NCBI RefSeq assembly: GCF_014636315.1
Contig: NZ_BMED01000002.1
Coordinates: 868,001 to 932,000, forward strand
Direction of reading: 5' to 3'
Origin: Parundibacterium terreum
GTDB taxonomy: Bacteria; Pseudomonadota; Gammaproteobacteria; Burkholderiales; Burkholderiaceae_D
Length of the DNA stretch: 64,000 bases
The notes below the pieces were generated by a model. It had not been told where the DNA came from and did not search any database. It worked only from the letters and a program-made list of their open reading frames with translations. How positions within the stretch are numbered: position 1 is the stretch's first letter; every line of letters starts with the position of its first letter. Of this stretch, positions 17,273 through 25,814 are shown in pieces. The position numbers were made by a program, and so were the translations under genes.

Positions 17273-18217
17273 TTAGTGGATGAAGTCCAGCAGCAAGGGA
17301 ATCAACTGATCAGGAGCCTCATCCATAAGCCAGTGGCCGGAGCCCTGGATGATATGTGCATCCACGTGTTCGGCAACCAGTTTGGTCTGGTTGATCAGAA
17401 AATCGCCGCCTGATTTTTCTCCGGCAACTGCCATCACCGGCATCTTCAGTTTGACCTGGCTGAATTTTTCAAAATCCACTGCATCCTGAGGGAAGGCCTG
17501 GAACCATGCAAAACCGGCCCGCATGCCGCCGGGCTGTGCCCAGCTGGCCGTATACAACTGGCGCTCGGACTCTGGCAGCGAATGATTGCGGTCCGCTGCG
17601 AAATCATTCCAGAAATGTTCAAAGTAAATGCGCTCGCGGCCTTGCACCAAGGCTTCCGGCGTTTCGCCGCCAAAATGATAATGCCAATTTCTCGGCGCAG
17701 AATAACGTACCCGCCACTCGCCTATACCGGGCAAAAAGGCTTCCAGCAAGGCCAGCCGCTGCGTATCTTGCGGATACTGGGCGGCGTAGGCGTAGGCGAC
17801 CATCAGGCCGATATCATGGCCGACCACGACGGCAGGTTCGCTGGTGACGCCGGCCACCAGCTCATGGATATCCTTGGCCATATTCTTCTTGTCATAGCCG
17901 CCGACGGTTTTTTCGGATGCGCCGGCACCGCGCAGATCGGGCACGATCACCGTATGGGTCTTTGCCAGGCCATCCATGATGGGGTTCCACATTGCGCTGG
18001 TCTCTGCATAACCGTGCAGCAGTACCACCGGACTGCCGTGGCCGCCTATCCGGTAGTGGATGCGGACACCGTTGACCTGCACATCCTTGCTCTGGAACGC
18101 AGATGCAGTTTCTGCAGCCGCTGTGTGGTTTGAGGTAGTAACAAGGGCAGCGGCAAGTGCCAGTACGCTCAGGCTTTGCGCCAGGAATCCATTCATGCGG
18201 TGTCTGATCACATTCAC
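17273..18217 (-). CDS. Exported alpha/beta hydrolase, epoxide hydrolase/dehalogenase-like
   Basis: A 314-residue alpha/beta hydrolase with a signal peptide (residues 1-35, hydrophobic LAQSLSVLALAAALV, cleavage after an AAA-rich site). The nucleophile elbow reads VVVGHDIG, with Asp instead of Ser, as in epoxide hydrolases and haloacetate/haloalkane dehalogenases; HGYAET is the oxyanion segment and GSGHWLMDEAP carries the catalytic histidine. It should open an epoxide or displace a halide in the periplasm, but the substrate is unknown. The Asp nucleophile combined with export is noteworthy. Confidence 0.87.
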   Translation of the reverse strand: MNVIRHRMNGFLAQSLSVLALAAALVTTSNHTAAAETASAFQSKDVQVNGVRIHYRIGGHGSPVVLLHGYAETSAMWNPIMDGLAKTHTVIVPDLRGAGASEKTVGGYDKKNMAKDIHELVAGVTSEPAVVVGHDIGLMVAYAYAAQYPQDTQRLALLEAFLPGIGEWRVRYSAPRNWHYHFGGETPEALVQGRERIYFEHFWNDFAADRNHSLPESERQLYTASWAQPGGMRAGFAWFQAFPQDAVDFEKFSQVKLKMPVMAVAGEKSGGDFLINQTKLVAEHVDAHIIQGSGHWLMDEAPDQLIPLLLDFIH

Positions 18218-18348
18218 AATTTTTCTCCAAAAGATGAAGGGGCTTTATCTCTGGTACCCATTCTGCAGCGTGCAGCCGCAGTGAGCAATGGGGCATTTAT
18301 GAAGTAAGGATTCAGTTTTTGTGAATGGCTAGTAAAAGAAAAATACCT

Positions 18349-20211
18349 TTACTGCATTTCTTCCAGTATCTTCAGCGTTTCATCAAAATTCCAGATGCGG
18401 CGGATTTCTATCACGTCGTACTTTTCCGCAATATTGGGCGGAAAAGCGCTATAGCGCGCATTGACCGTCACGATACGGCGCACCGCCTCATCAATGTCGG
18501 CGCGGCCGCTGGAGCGGTTAATGATGATTTCTTCGACACTGCCGTCGCTGCGTATCGCGACAGTGACCACGGGATCGCCCCTGGCCTTGTCCTTGGCAAT
18601 CCGCGAGTAGTTCAGGTTGCCGTTGCGCTCTATCTTCTGGCGCCAGCTTTCCACATACATGCGCAGCGGCACGTCTTCCTTGATCGTGCCCAGCAGGCTG
18701 CGGCGGCGTCCCTTGACTTCTTCGTCCACCCTGCGTACCGGCGGATTGCCGCGCAGCAGATCCAGCTTTTTCGCCTGGTCCAGCGCCCTGCTGGCGAGGT
18801 CGCTACCCAGCAAGCTCTTGGGCAAGACAAAACCCTGGGCCGGCTTGCCGTCGGCATTGCCGCTACCGGCCGCTGCAGCATTGGCGACATTGGCGGCCGC
18901 CTTTGCCAAGCTCGCGGCTTCCGCCTGCTGGCGTGCCAACTCGTCGGCACGCTGTTTGGCGGCGAACTCATCCAGTTGCTTTTGCCTTGCCTGCGCCTGG
19001 GCCACAGTTTGGGCCAGGGCTTGCTGCCTTGCCGTTTCCTCCGCCTGTTCCTTCAGCTTTCGCTCCTGCGCCTGCTGCTCTTTCAGTATGCGTTCTCTTT
19101 CTCGCTCTTTCTGTTCTTCCTGCTGCGCCAGTTGCACAGCCTGCTGGCGTGCCTGCTCCTGGCGTTTTTGCTCTTCCTGGCGCTGAGTTTCCAGTTGCTG
19201 CGCCCTGGCGAGTTCCTCTCTGGCCTGCTGCAATTTCAGTTGTTCCCGCTGCTTCTCCAGCTCGGCTTGCTGCTTCGCTTGCAATTGCAGCGCCTCCTGC
19301 TGCCGGCGCATTGCCAGTGCCGCGTTTGCTTCCGCCAATTTCCTGGCATCGGCTTCCTGCTGGCGCGCCGCCGTAGCAATCATTTCCTGTGCACGCTGTG
19401 CCTGCATCCGTTCTTCTTGCTTGCGTTCCTCCTGCCTGCGCTCTTCCTGTTTTTGGGCAAGCAGCGCGGCCTGCTGCTTTGCCTCGTCGGCCAGCTTGCG
19501 CTCTTCCACTTCCCTTTCCACTTCCCTTAAATGCCTGGCCTCGGCTTCCGCCAGTTGCTTTTGCAGATTAGTGTCTTCAGCGGGCTGCGATGCAGCGACG
19601 TCGGCCACCTGGGGTTCCGCTACCTGTGCCACCGATGCCACCTTGTCGGTCACGGTGGATGCGGGCTTGAGCGGTTCCTCCGGGCTGGGAACCGGCACCA
19701 CGAATTTGTCGTCGCTATTGTCCAGGCGCGTAATCAGTTGCGGCGGCGAGGTGCTGGCTTCTTCTGCAACAGGCAAAGGTGGTGGCGGTTTTACTTTACT
19801 GGTTTTTTTGACCACCAGCGCTTTCGGCTTGGCCGGCGCCTTCGTCACAGGCAACGGTTCCGGTGGCTTCACCGGTGCCACCAGCGTAAAGCCTTCCGAT
19901 ATGGGCTTGGGTATCGGGAATAACGGAGGCAAGGGAGGCAACGGGGCGCTTAATTCAGGCACAGGTTGCTGCAAGGGTGGAGGGAGCGCCGGCGGCGCGG
20001 CGTCAGCAAGCTGGACTGTCAGCTCGGGCGCTTGCGCACGACGCTTGTTCCAGGGCAGTTCCAGCCCGGGCAAAGCCAGGCCGGGAATGCCGAATTGCAG
20101 CGATAAAATAAAGGCATGCAGCAAAATCGATAAGCCTATGCCTGCAGCCAGACGCGCGCGCACGCGATCGGGCCGGTAGGGATTGCTGGTAGTTATTATC
20201 GATTCGCTCAC
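18349..20211 (-). CDS. TonB/TolA-like protein with long coiled coil
   Basis: A protein of 620 residues from a GTG start. One N-terminal membrane anchor (about residues 18-40, GIGLSILLHAFILSLQFG), a Pro-rich stretch to about 200, a long Gln/Glu/Arg/Ala-rich helical region (about 215-440), and a C-terminal TonB-like domain (about 520-620, VAIRSDGSVEEIIINRSSGR, then ARYSAFPPNIAEKYDVIEIRRIWNF). It resembles TolA/TonB in spanning the periplasm to an outer-membrane partner. No exbB/exbD or tolQ/R is adjacent. The start is uncertain: a TTG frame extends 37 residues further, but the GTG gives the expected short cytoplasmic tail. Confidence 0.8.
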   Translation of the reverse strand: MSESIITTSNPYRPDRVRARLAAGIGLSILLHAFILSLQFGIPGLALPGLELPWNKRRAQAPELTVQLADAAPPALPPPLQQPVPELSAPLPPLPPLFPIPKPISEGFTLVAPVKPPEPLPVTKAPAKPKALVVKKTSKVKPPPPLPVAEEASTSPPQLITRLDNSDDKFVVPVPSPEEPLKPASTVTDKVASVAQVAEPQVADVAASQPAEDTNLQKQLAEAEARHLREVEREVEERKLADEAKQQAALLAQKQEERRQEERKQEERMQAQRAQEMIATAARQQEADARKLAEANAALAMRRQQEALQLQAKQQAELEKQREQLKLQQAREELARAQQLETQRQEEQKRQEQARQQAVQLAQQEEQKERERERILKEQQAQERKLKEQAEETARQQALAQTVAQAQARQKQLDEFAAKQRADELARQQAEAASLAKAAANVANAAAAGSGNADGKPAQGFVLPKSLLGSDLASRALDQAKKLDLLRGNPPVRRVDEEVKGRRRSLLGTIKEDVPLRMYVESWRQKIERNGNLNYSRIAKDKARGDPVVTVAIRSDGSVEEIIINRSSGRADIDEAVRRIVTVNARYSAFPPNIAEKYDVIEIRRIWNFDETLKILEEMQ

Positions 20212-20386
20212 AAAGAATACACTTGTATAGGGGAAACACGCCAAGGGTGGATGATACTTCAGCTTATTACCCTCAACGGCAGCAAATTGGGAAATTTGTT
20301 CTGCTGCGACACCCGTTGACAAGCGGCCACGGCGCGATCATTTTCCGGCTTCCGCAGCTAAGCATGCGGCAAGTCAGTTATGGTAA

Positions 20387-20404
20387 ATTATGCATCGGCA
20401 TAAT
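20387..20404. promoter_or_regulatory. Small inverted repeat before DUF1905 gene
   Basis: A perfect 7-bp inverted repeat (ATTATGC at 20387-20393 and GCATAAT at 20398-20404) lies 21 bases before the DUF1905-family ATG. It could be an operator; nothing else supports this. Confidence 0.25.
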
Positions 20405-20425
20405 CTCCAGCTAAATAAAACAATA

Positions 20426-20896
20426 ATGACAACAGGAAAAATACAGCGTTTCAGCGCGCGCATACAGCAGGGAGACGGCGGCGGCGCTTTTGTGGAGGTC
20501 CCTTTCGATGTGGAGCAGGTCTTCGGCGGCAAGCGCGTGAAGATCAAGGCCAGCATAGACGGTATCGCCTATAGGGGTTCGCTGATTCGTATGGAAAGCG
20601 AATGCCACTTGCTGCTGATACTGAAAGAAATCCGTGAAAAACTCGGCAAGCAGGCCGGTGACGAAGTCGCCATCACGGTGGAACCGGACCTGGAGCCGCG
20701 CGAAGTGGAAGTTCCGCCGGATTTGCAGGCTTTGCTGGAAAAGCATCCCGACGCCGACGAATTTTTCCAGCAACTGGCATATACCTACCGCAAGGAATAT
20801 GCGCGCTGGATCACGGAGGCAAAGCGCGACGCGACCCGGCAACAGCGGCTGCTGAAAGCCATAGAAATGCTACAGCAGCGCAAGAAGCTGAGCTAG
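20426..20896 (+). CDS. DUF1905/YdeI-OmpD-associated family protein
   Basis: A 156-residue protein. The first half is a DUF1905 beta-barrel (KIQRFSARIQQGDGGGAFVEVPFDVEQVFGGKRVKIKASIDG), and the second half is the YdeI/OmpD-associated helical domain (PPDLQALLEKHPDADEFFQQL, then YRKEYARWITEAKRDATRQQRLLKAIEML). The families are widespread and of unknown function. The ATG at 20426 begins the domain directly; an upstream ATG would add 12 residues with no homology feel. Followed after 43 bases by a DUF1294 gene. Confidence 0.85.
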   Translation: MTTGKIQRFSARIQQGDGGGAFVEVPFDVEQVFGGKRVKIKASIDGIAYRGSLIRMESECHLLLILKEIREKLGKQAGDEVAITVEPDLEPREVEVPPDLQALLEKHPDADEFFQQLAYTYRKEYARWITEAKRDATRQQRLLKAIEMLQQRKKLS

Positions 20897-20939
20897 GAAC
20901 CTGCGATGAAACGCCCTGCACACTATAAGGAAAAATGAG

Positions 20940-21236
20940 ATGCCGTGGATATTAGCGCTGGTTTACGGCGTAGCCAGTGTGCTGAGCCTGGCGATGTATG
21001 CCGTTGACAAATCGGCGGCAAAGAACAATCGCTGGCGCATCAGCGAAAATACGCTGCATGCAGTCAGCCTCGCCGGCGGCTGGCCGGGCGCCCTGCTGGC
21101 GCAGAGCCTGCTGCATCACAAGAACAAAAAAACATCGTTCCAGATCGTATTCTGGCTGACCGTGATATTGAATTTTGCCGCGCTACTATGGCTTGCGGCA
21201 TCGGATTTTAGCGGCTCGCTCCTATTGATGAAATGA
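20940..21236 (+). CDS. DUF1294 small membrane protein
   Basis: A 98-residue protein with two to three membrane segments (MPWILALVYGVASVLSLAMY, a central GGWPGALLAQSLL stretch and a C-terminal hydrophobic helix) and the DUF1294 signature AVDKSAAKNNRWRISENTLH and HHKNKKTSFQ. Function unknown. The last seven codons and the TGA stop come from a stray copy of the 24-bp end of the 284-bp inverted-repeat element at 2932-3215, so the C-terminus has probably been reshaped by that sequence. Confidence 0.82.
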   Translation: MPWILALVYGVASVLSLAMYAVDKSAAKNNRWRISENTLHAVSLAGGWPGALLAQSLLHHKNKKTSFQIVFWLTVILNFAALLWLAASDFSGSLLLMK

Positions 21237-21242
21237 GTTCTA
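21219..21242 (-). repeat. Solo end of the 284-bp element
   Basis: Twenty-three of 24 bases match the right terminal repeat at 3192-3215, and a further CTCG upstream is also shared. No partner end was seen nearby, so this is a solo terminal repeat or remnant. It supplies the last codons and stop of the DUF1294 gene. Confidence 0.7.
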
Positions 21243-21255
21243 ATAAAGGCAGGCA

Positions 21256-21864
21256 ATGGAGACTATAGAAAGCATCCTGGAGTTCTGGTTCGGTACCGAT
21301 CCGGATGACCAGGTAACGGCGAAACAGCAAGGCAAGCTATGGTGGCAAAAGCGGGATGACACCGATGCCATGATACTGCAGCGCTTCGGCAGCTATGTGC
21401 AGGAAGCCGCCAGCGGAGTACTGGAGCCGTGGACGGCAAGCCCGGAAGGCTTGCTGGCCCTGATCATCCTTACTGATCAGTTTCCGCGCAATATGTACCG
21501 TGAAACGCCGCAATCCTTCGCCTTCGACCATCAGGCGCGCGCCTGGTGCAAGCAGGGGTTGGCGGCAGGCATGGACCTGACTCTGCGGCCCATACAAAAA
21601 GTGTTTTTCTACCTGCCGCTGGAGCATTCCGAATCGCTGGCCGACCAAGAACAATCGGTGCAACTGTTTAGCGGACTGGCAGCAGCCGACATCGACAACG
21701 GCCAGCAAAAGAGCCAGACCTTTACCGGCTATGTAGACTATGCCACACGGCACCGCGACATCATCGCGCGCTTTGGCCGCTTCCCGCACCGTAACCGGAT
21801 TCTGGGACGTATCTCGACAGTAGAAGAGACCGCATTTTTGCAAGAAAAAGGATCATCGTTCTAA
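21256..21864 (+). CDS. DUF924 family protein
   Basis: A 202-residue DUF924 (TPR-like alpha-alpha) protein: the start ILEFWFGTDPDD, the signature LALIILTDQFPRNMYR, FYLPLEHSE, and the C-terminal RFGRFPHRNRILGR are all present. Widespread in proteobacteria, cytoplasmic, function unknown. It is only 19 bases after the DUF1294 stop, suggesting co-transcription with the DUF1905 and DUF1294 genes. A palindromic repeat begins exactly at its stop codon. Confidence 0.9.
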   Translation: METIESILEFWFGTDPDDQVTAKQQGKLWWQKRDDTDAMILQRFGSYVQEAASGVLEPWTASPEGLLALIILTDQFPRNMYRETPQSFAFDHQARAWCKQGLAAGMDLTLRPIQKVFFYLPLEHSESLADQEQSVQLFSGLAAADIDNGQQKSQTFTGYVDYATRHRDIIARFGRFPHRNRILGRISTVEETAFLQEKGSSF

Positions 21865-21967
21865 GAGGCTGTTGCGAAATCACCCTGGCGTTGTTACGCC
21901 TCCTAGCCGTGCTAAAGCACTGTCTTCGTCGGCGACGCCTAGCCAGGCCAATTTCGCAACAGCCTCT
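21864..21967. repeat. 104-bp palindromic intergenic repeat
   Basis: Ends 21864-21880 and 21951-21967 are perfect 17-bp inverted repeats (reading AGAGGCTGTTGCGAAAT inward). Inside are CCTGGC/GCCAGG arms and a small tip (GTGCT/AGCAC near 21909-21920). It starts on the last base of the DUF924 stop codon and probably folds into a long hairpin that could end transcription. Confidence 0.65.
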
Positions 21968-22001
21968 AAGTAAAGCCGTAAAAAAATAACCGGGAGACTC
22001 C

Positions 22002-22712
22002 ATGACGGACAATTTATCCAGCAATATCAAGGTTTTGGCTTTTGACATATTTGGCACCGTTGTGGATTGGTATGGCAGTATCGCCAGGGAAGTGGATGCC
22101 ATGCACCTGGGCGTGGATGGCGACAAATTCGCGCTGGCGTGGCGCGCCGGCTATGTACCCGCGATGCAGCGCGTGATGCTGGGCGAGCTGGGCTGGACGC
22201 TGATTGATGACCTGCACCGGATGATACTGGACCAGATGCTGGCCGACTTCAAAATCACCAATCTCAGCGAAGCGCAAAAGCGGCATCTGAACAAGGTGTG
22301 GCACAGGCTGGATCCGTGGCCGGACTCGGTTGCCGGCTTGCAGAGGATGAAATCGGCATTCACGATCTGCACGCTGTCCAACGGCAATATCGGCCTGCTC
22401 ACCAATATGGCAAAACATGCCGGCCTGCCCTGGGATTGCATCCTGTCGGCGGAAGTCTTCAAGAAATACAAGCCTGACCCGGCCACCTATCTCGGCGTCA
22501 GCCAGGTATTTGACGTGCCGCCTGAACAGGTCATGCTGGTCGCTGCACACCAGAGCGACCTGGATGCCGCCCGCGCCTGCGGCCTCAGGACAGCCTACAT
22601 AGAACGTCCATTGGAATACGGCAGCAAGCAAATGAAAGATGTGTCGGCGGACTCTAATAATACCTTCCATGCGGGCAGCCTGATCGAGCTTGCGGACCAG
22701 TTGGGTTGCTGA
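22002..22712 (+). CDS. HAD hydrolase, haloacid dehalogenase type II
   Basis: A 236-residue HAD protein. The nucleophile motif is LAFDIFGTVVDW (Asp about residue 15), motif II is CTLSNGN, the lysine is in FKKYKPDP, and motif IV is MLVAAHQSDLDAARACG. These are the hallmarks of L-2-haloacid dehalogenase-like type II enzymes, which replace a halide on a 2-haloacid with hydroxyl, though many members are phosphatases with other substrates. A standalone gene with a weak GGGAG ribosome site. Confidence 0.87.
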   Translation: MTDNLSSNIKVLAFDIFGTVVDWYGSIAREVDAMHLGVDGDKFALAWRAGYVPAMQRVMLGELGWTLIDDLHRMILDQMLADFKITNLSEAQKRHLNKVWHRLDPWPDSVAGLQRMKSAFTICTLSNGNIGLLTNMAKHAGLPWDCILSAEVFKKYKPDPATYLGVSQVFDVPPEQVMLVAAHQSDLDAARACGLRTAYIERPLEYGSKQMKDVSADSNNTFHAGSLIELADQLGC

Positions 22713-22776
22713 AAAACATGATATTCAAATGCGTACTCAATAAAACCAGTCCATGAAAAACCGGGGGAGCAGCGTG

Positions 22777-23355
22777 ATGAAAACTTCAATTCCAAAAACC
22801 ACTGCCGCGTTGATGCCTGCGGCCTTGTCGCTGCTGGCGTTGGCTACTTTGGCAGGCCAGGCCAATGCCGAAGTCGCCGACCTCACCCCTTCGGGCTTCC
22901 TGATCAGGCATGAGATCGTCGTTGACCAGACGCCGGAGCAGGCTTATAAAACCCTGGTTAATATCGGCGGCTGGTGGAACCCTGCACACACCTACTCCGG
23001 CAATGCCAGGAATATGTCCATCGATGCCAAGCCGGGCGGCTGTTTTTGCGAACAATTGCCGAATGGCGGCGTACAGCACCTGGCCGTGGTGTTTGCCAAG
23101 CCGGGGCAGCTATTGCGCATGGCGGGCGCGCTTGGGCCCCTGCAGGGTTCGGGCGTGGCCGGAAGCATGAGCTGGCAGATTAGCGCAAACCCGGGCGCCA
23201 CTCCGGACAAGCCGAGCAGCAAGCTGGTGATGACTTATAGCGTAGGCGGTTATATGCAGGGCGGCTTTGAAAAAATAGCGCCGGCCGTCAATGGTGTGCT
23301 GGGGGAGCAAGTAGGCAGATTAAAGAACTTTGCCAATACCGGCAAGCCGGACTAA
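22777..23355 (+). CDS. Exported SRPBCC-family protein
   Basis: A 192-residue protein with a signal peptide (hydrophobic LMPAALSLLALATLAGQANA, cleavage after ANA) followed by a START/SRPBCC-like domain: IRHEIVVDQTPEQAYKTLVNIGGWWNP, then MSIDAKPGGCFCEQLPNGG and a C-terminal helix VNGVLGEQVGRLKNF. Such domains bind hydrophobic ligands. The ATG at 22777 is preceded by GGGGGAG; an earlier ATG at 22753 would add eight residues. A ligand-binding role in the periplasm is inferred. Confidence 0.82.
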   Translation: MKTSIPKTTAALMPAALSLLALATLAGQANAEVADLTPSGFLIRHEIVVDQTPEQAYKTLVNIGGWWNPAHTYSGNARNMSIDAKPGGCFCEQLPNGGVQHLAVVFAKPGQLLRMAGALGPLQGSGVAGSMSWQISANPGATPDKPSSKLVMTYSVGGYMQGGFEKIAPAVNGVLGEQVGRLKNFANTGKPD

Positions 23356-23368
23356 AGATTTGCCCGGC

Positions 23369-24685
23369 TTAACTGAATACCTGCAGCACCAGCCAGATAT
23401 TCGCCGATGAAATCACCGCGAACAATATCCACGCGATGGTGCTGGTCAGGCGCGAATTGACGAAATTGCCCATCAGATCGCGCCGCCCTGTCAAGCGTAT
23501 CAGCGGGTACATCGCAAACGGCAGTTGCAGGCTGAGTACGACCTGGCTCATTACCAGCAAGCGCCCTACCGAATGCTCACCCAGCGTCAGCACGCCTATC
23601 AGCGCGGGCGCCAGCGCCAGCCCGCGCGTAATCAGGCGGCGCTGGTAGCAGGGGATCTTCAGCTTCAGGAAGCCTTCCATGATGACCTGGCCTGCAATCG
23701 TACCAGTAAAGGTGGAGCTCTGGCCGGCAGCAAACAAGCCTATGCCGAACAGGATGCCGGCCATGGCGGTGCCGGTGACAGGATCCAGCAAATGGTAGGC
23801 ATCGTCCAGATCAGTCACCGAGGTGTTGCCGGTGCGGTGGAAGGCAGAGGCCGCCAGTATCAGGATGGCCGCATTGATCAGCAAGGCAATCAATAGCGAG
23901 AAGATGGTATCCAACCGGGAAAACCAGATCGCCTCGCCTTTGCCTGCGTCGTTTCTCTCCACCACGCGGGTCTGCACGACGGAAGAATGCAGGTAGAGAT
24001 TATGCGGCATCACGGTCGCGCCGAGTATGCCTATGGCCAGATACAGCGGCTCACGGCTGGACAATGTGCTCAGCGAAGGGACAAAACCGGCGGCGATTGC
24101 GCCCCAGTCGTTGCTGACCAGGGCCAGTTGCGTGAACAGGCATACGCCTATCGTCACAACCAGCGCCAGGATGATAGCCTCCACCTGGCGAAAGCCCTTG
24201 CCTTTCAGGCCCAGCACCAGCACCGTATCCAGCGCCGTCAGCAATACGCCGTAGGGCAAAGGCACGCCCAGCAGCAGCTTGAACGCCAGCGCACAGCCCA
24301 GCACCTCGGCCAGATCGCAGGCAATGATGGACAGTTCTGCCAGCACCCACATGAACTTGTTCATGCGCGGACTATAGTTCTCGCGCGACAGCACTGCCAG
24401 GTCCTTGCCGGTAACAATGCCCAGCCGCATGCTCAGGCACTGCAGCACGATAGCCGCCAGGCTGGACAGCAAGGCGACGAACAGCAACTGGTAGCCGAAT
24501 TGCGAACCGGCCTGCACCGCAGTCGCCCAGTTGCCGGGGTCCATATAGCCGATGGAAATCAACAGGCCCGGCCCGACAAAGCGCATGGCTTTTTTCCAGA
24601 ACGGCGCATTGGTCGGCACGAAAACCGTACCGGCAACTTCGGATGGACAAAATGGTGCAGTGGCAGTAGTAGGCAGACCGAACAT
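23369..24685 (-). CDS. mntH: Nramp-family divalent metal transporter
   Basis: A 438-residue inner-membrane transporter with about 11 hydrophobic segments. The metal-binding motifs of Nramp proteins are present: DPGN at residues 49-52 in the first helix and MPHN at 226-229 (TVMPHNLYLHSS) in the sixth. The usual substrate is Mn2+ or Fe2+ with protons. No Fur/MntR-type operator could be picked out upstream. It converges on the SRPBCC gene with 13 bases between. Confidence 0.92.
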   Translation of the reverse strand: MFGLPTTATAPFCPSEVAGTVFVPTNAPFWKKAMRFVGPGLLISIGYMDPGNWATAVQAGSQFGYQLLFVALLSSLAAIVLQCLSMRLGIVTGKDLAVLSRENYSPRMNKFMWVLAELSIIACDLAEVLGCALAFKLLLGVPLPYGVLLTALDTVLVLGLKGKGFRQVEAIILALVVTIGVCLFTQLALVSNDWGAIAAGFVPSLSTLSSREPLYLAIGILGATVMPHNLYLHSSVVQTRVVERNDAGKGEAIWFSRLDTIFSLLIALLINAAILILAASAFHRTGNTSVTDLDDAYHLLDPVTGTAMAGILFGIGLFAAGQSSTFTGTIAGQVIMEGFLKLKIPCYQRRLITRGLALAPALIGVLTLGEHSVGRLLVMSQVVLSLQLPFAMYPLIRLTGRRDLMGNFVNSRLTSTIAWILFAVISSANIWLVLQVFS

Positions 24686-24863
24686 GGGCAGGCAATCAAA
24701 ACGCGATCAGAGCATTTTACCTACAAAAAACAAAAGCCCGTAAAATCAATGCTGGAGTGTGCAGGCTGGCAAGATTGTGCCGATTTCGTCACTAAACAGG
24801 CAGCAAGTGCTCAAGACGGCAGTGTCGCTTCCTTTTTAAGATGATGTTTTTGAAGATGACGTC

Positions 24864-25799
24864 ATGAAAAAAATTTCCATTATCGATTCCCATACCGGCG
24901 GCGAGCCGACCCGCCTGATTATCGGCGGTGGCCCTGACTTGGGCAACGGCCCATTGCCGCAGCGGTTGTCCCGCTTCAGGACGGAGTTTGACCATTACCG
25001 CAGCGCCACCGTCTGCGAGCCGCGCGGCTCCGATGTAGTCGTTGGCGCGCTGGCCTGCGTACCGCATGACAGCTCCTGTGCGGCGGCGGTGATTTTTTTC
25101 AACAACGTCGGCTATCTGGGCATGTGCGGCCACGGCATGATAGGTTTTGTCGCCAGCCTGGCCTACCAGGGCAAGCTGGCAGAGGGAAAGCACCGGATAG
25201 AAACGCCGGTCGGCATCGTCAACGTGGAATTGCATGCCGACCATAGCGTGACGGTACATAACGTAGCTGCCTACCGTTATCGCAAGGATGTGGCTATCCA
25301 GCTTGACGGGTACGGCCCGCTCTACGGAGATATCGCCTGGGGCGGCAACTGGTTTTTCCTGCTGGCGGAGCATGGCCAGGACTTGAGCCTGTCCAATGTG
25401 GATGCGCTGAGCGACTTTAGCTGGCGTGTGCGACAGGCGCTGGAAGCTGCCGGCATTACCGGTGAGCAGGGTGCCGTGATCGACCATATAGAACTGTTCG
25501 GCGCGCCTGAATCTTCGCTCAACCACAGCCGCAACTTCGTGCTATGCCCCGGCAAGGCCTATGACCGCTCGCCTTGCGGCACAGGCACCAGTGCCAAGCT
25601 GGCCTGCCTGGCGGCCGATGGCAAACTGGCGGCGGGCGAAAGCTGGCGCCAGGAAAGCATCATAGGCAGCGTGTTCGAAGGCAGCTACCGCCGCGACGGT
25701 GAAAAAATCCTGCCCAGCATACGCGGTACTGCCTTTGTGAATGCAGAGGGCACGCTGCTGCTGGATGAGCGCGATCCTTTCGTCTGGGGTATACGCTGA
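24864..25799 (+). CDS. lhpA: 4-hydroxyproline 2-epimerase
   Basis: A 311-residue proline-racemase-family enzyme. Both catalytic cysteines are present: Cys88 in [11 protein letters not shown] and Cys238 in [11 protein letters not shown], which distinguishes racemases/epimerases from the dehydratase branch. The start [17 protein letters not shown] is typical of 4-hydroxyproline epimerases, which convert trans-4-hydroxy-L-proline to cis-4-hydroxy-D-proline. It begins a tight run with three dehydrogenase-subunit genes, the same arrangement as in the Pseudomonas hydroxyproline cluster, which strengthens the assignment. Confidence 0.93.
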   Translation: MKKISIIDSHTGGEPTRLIIGGGPDLGNGPLPQRLSRFRTEFDHYRSATVCEPRGSDVVVGALACVPHDSSCAAAVIFFNNVGYLGMCGHGMIGFVASLAYQGKLAEGKHRIETPVGIVNVELHADHSVTVHNVAAYRYRKDVAIQLDGYGPLYGDIAWGGNWFFLLAEHGQDLSLSNVDALSDFSWRVRQALEAAGITGEQGAVIDHIELFGAPESSLNHSRNFVLCPGKAYDRSPCGTGTSAKLACLAADGKLAAGESWRQESIIGSVFEGSYRRDGEKILPSIRGTAFVNAEGTLLLDERDPFVWGIR

Positions 25800-25814
25800 A
25801 ACTGCGGTCACATC

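Noticed and set aside
18325-19530. Long plus-strand frame (401 residues) opposite the TonB-like gene
   Set aside because: It mirrors the biased Gln/Glu/Ala codons of the coiled coil on the other strand; composition is unnatural and no domain appears.
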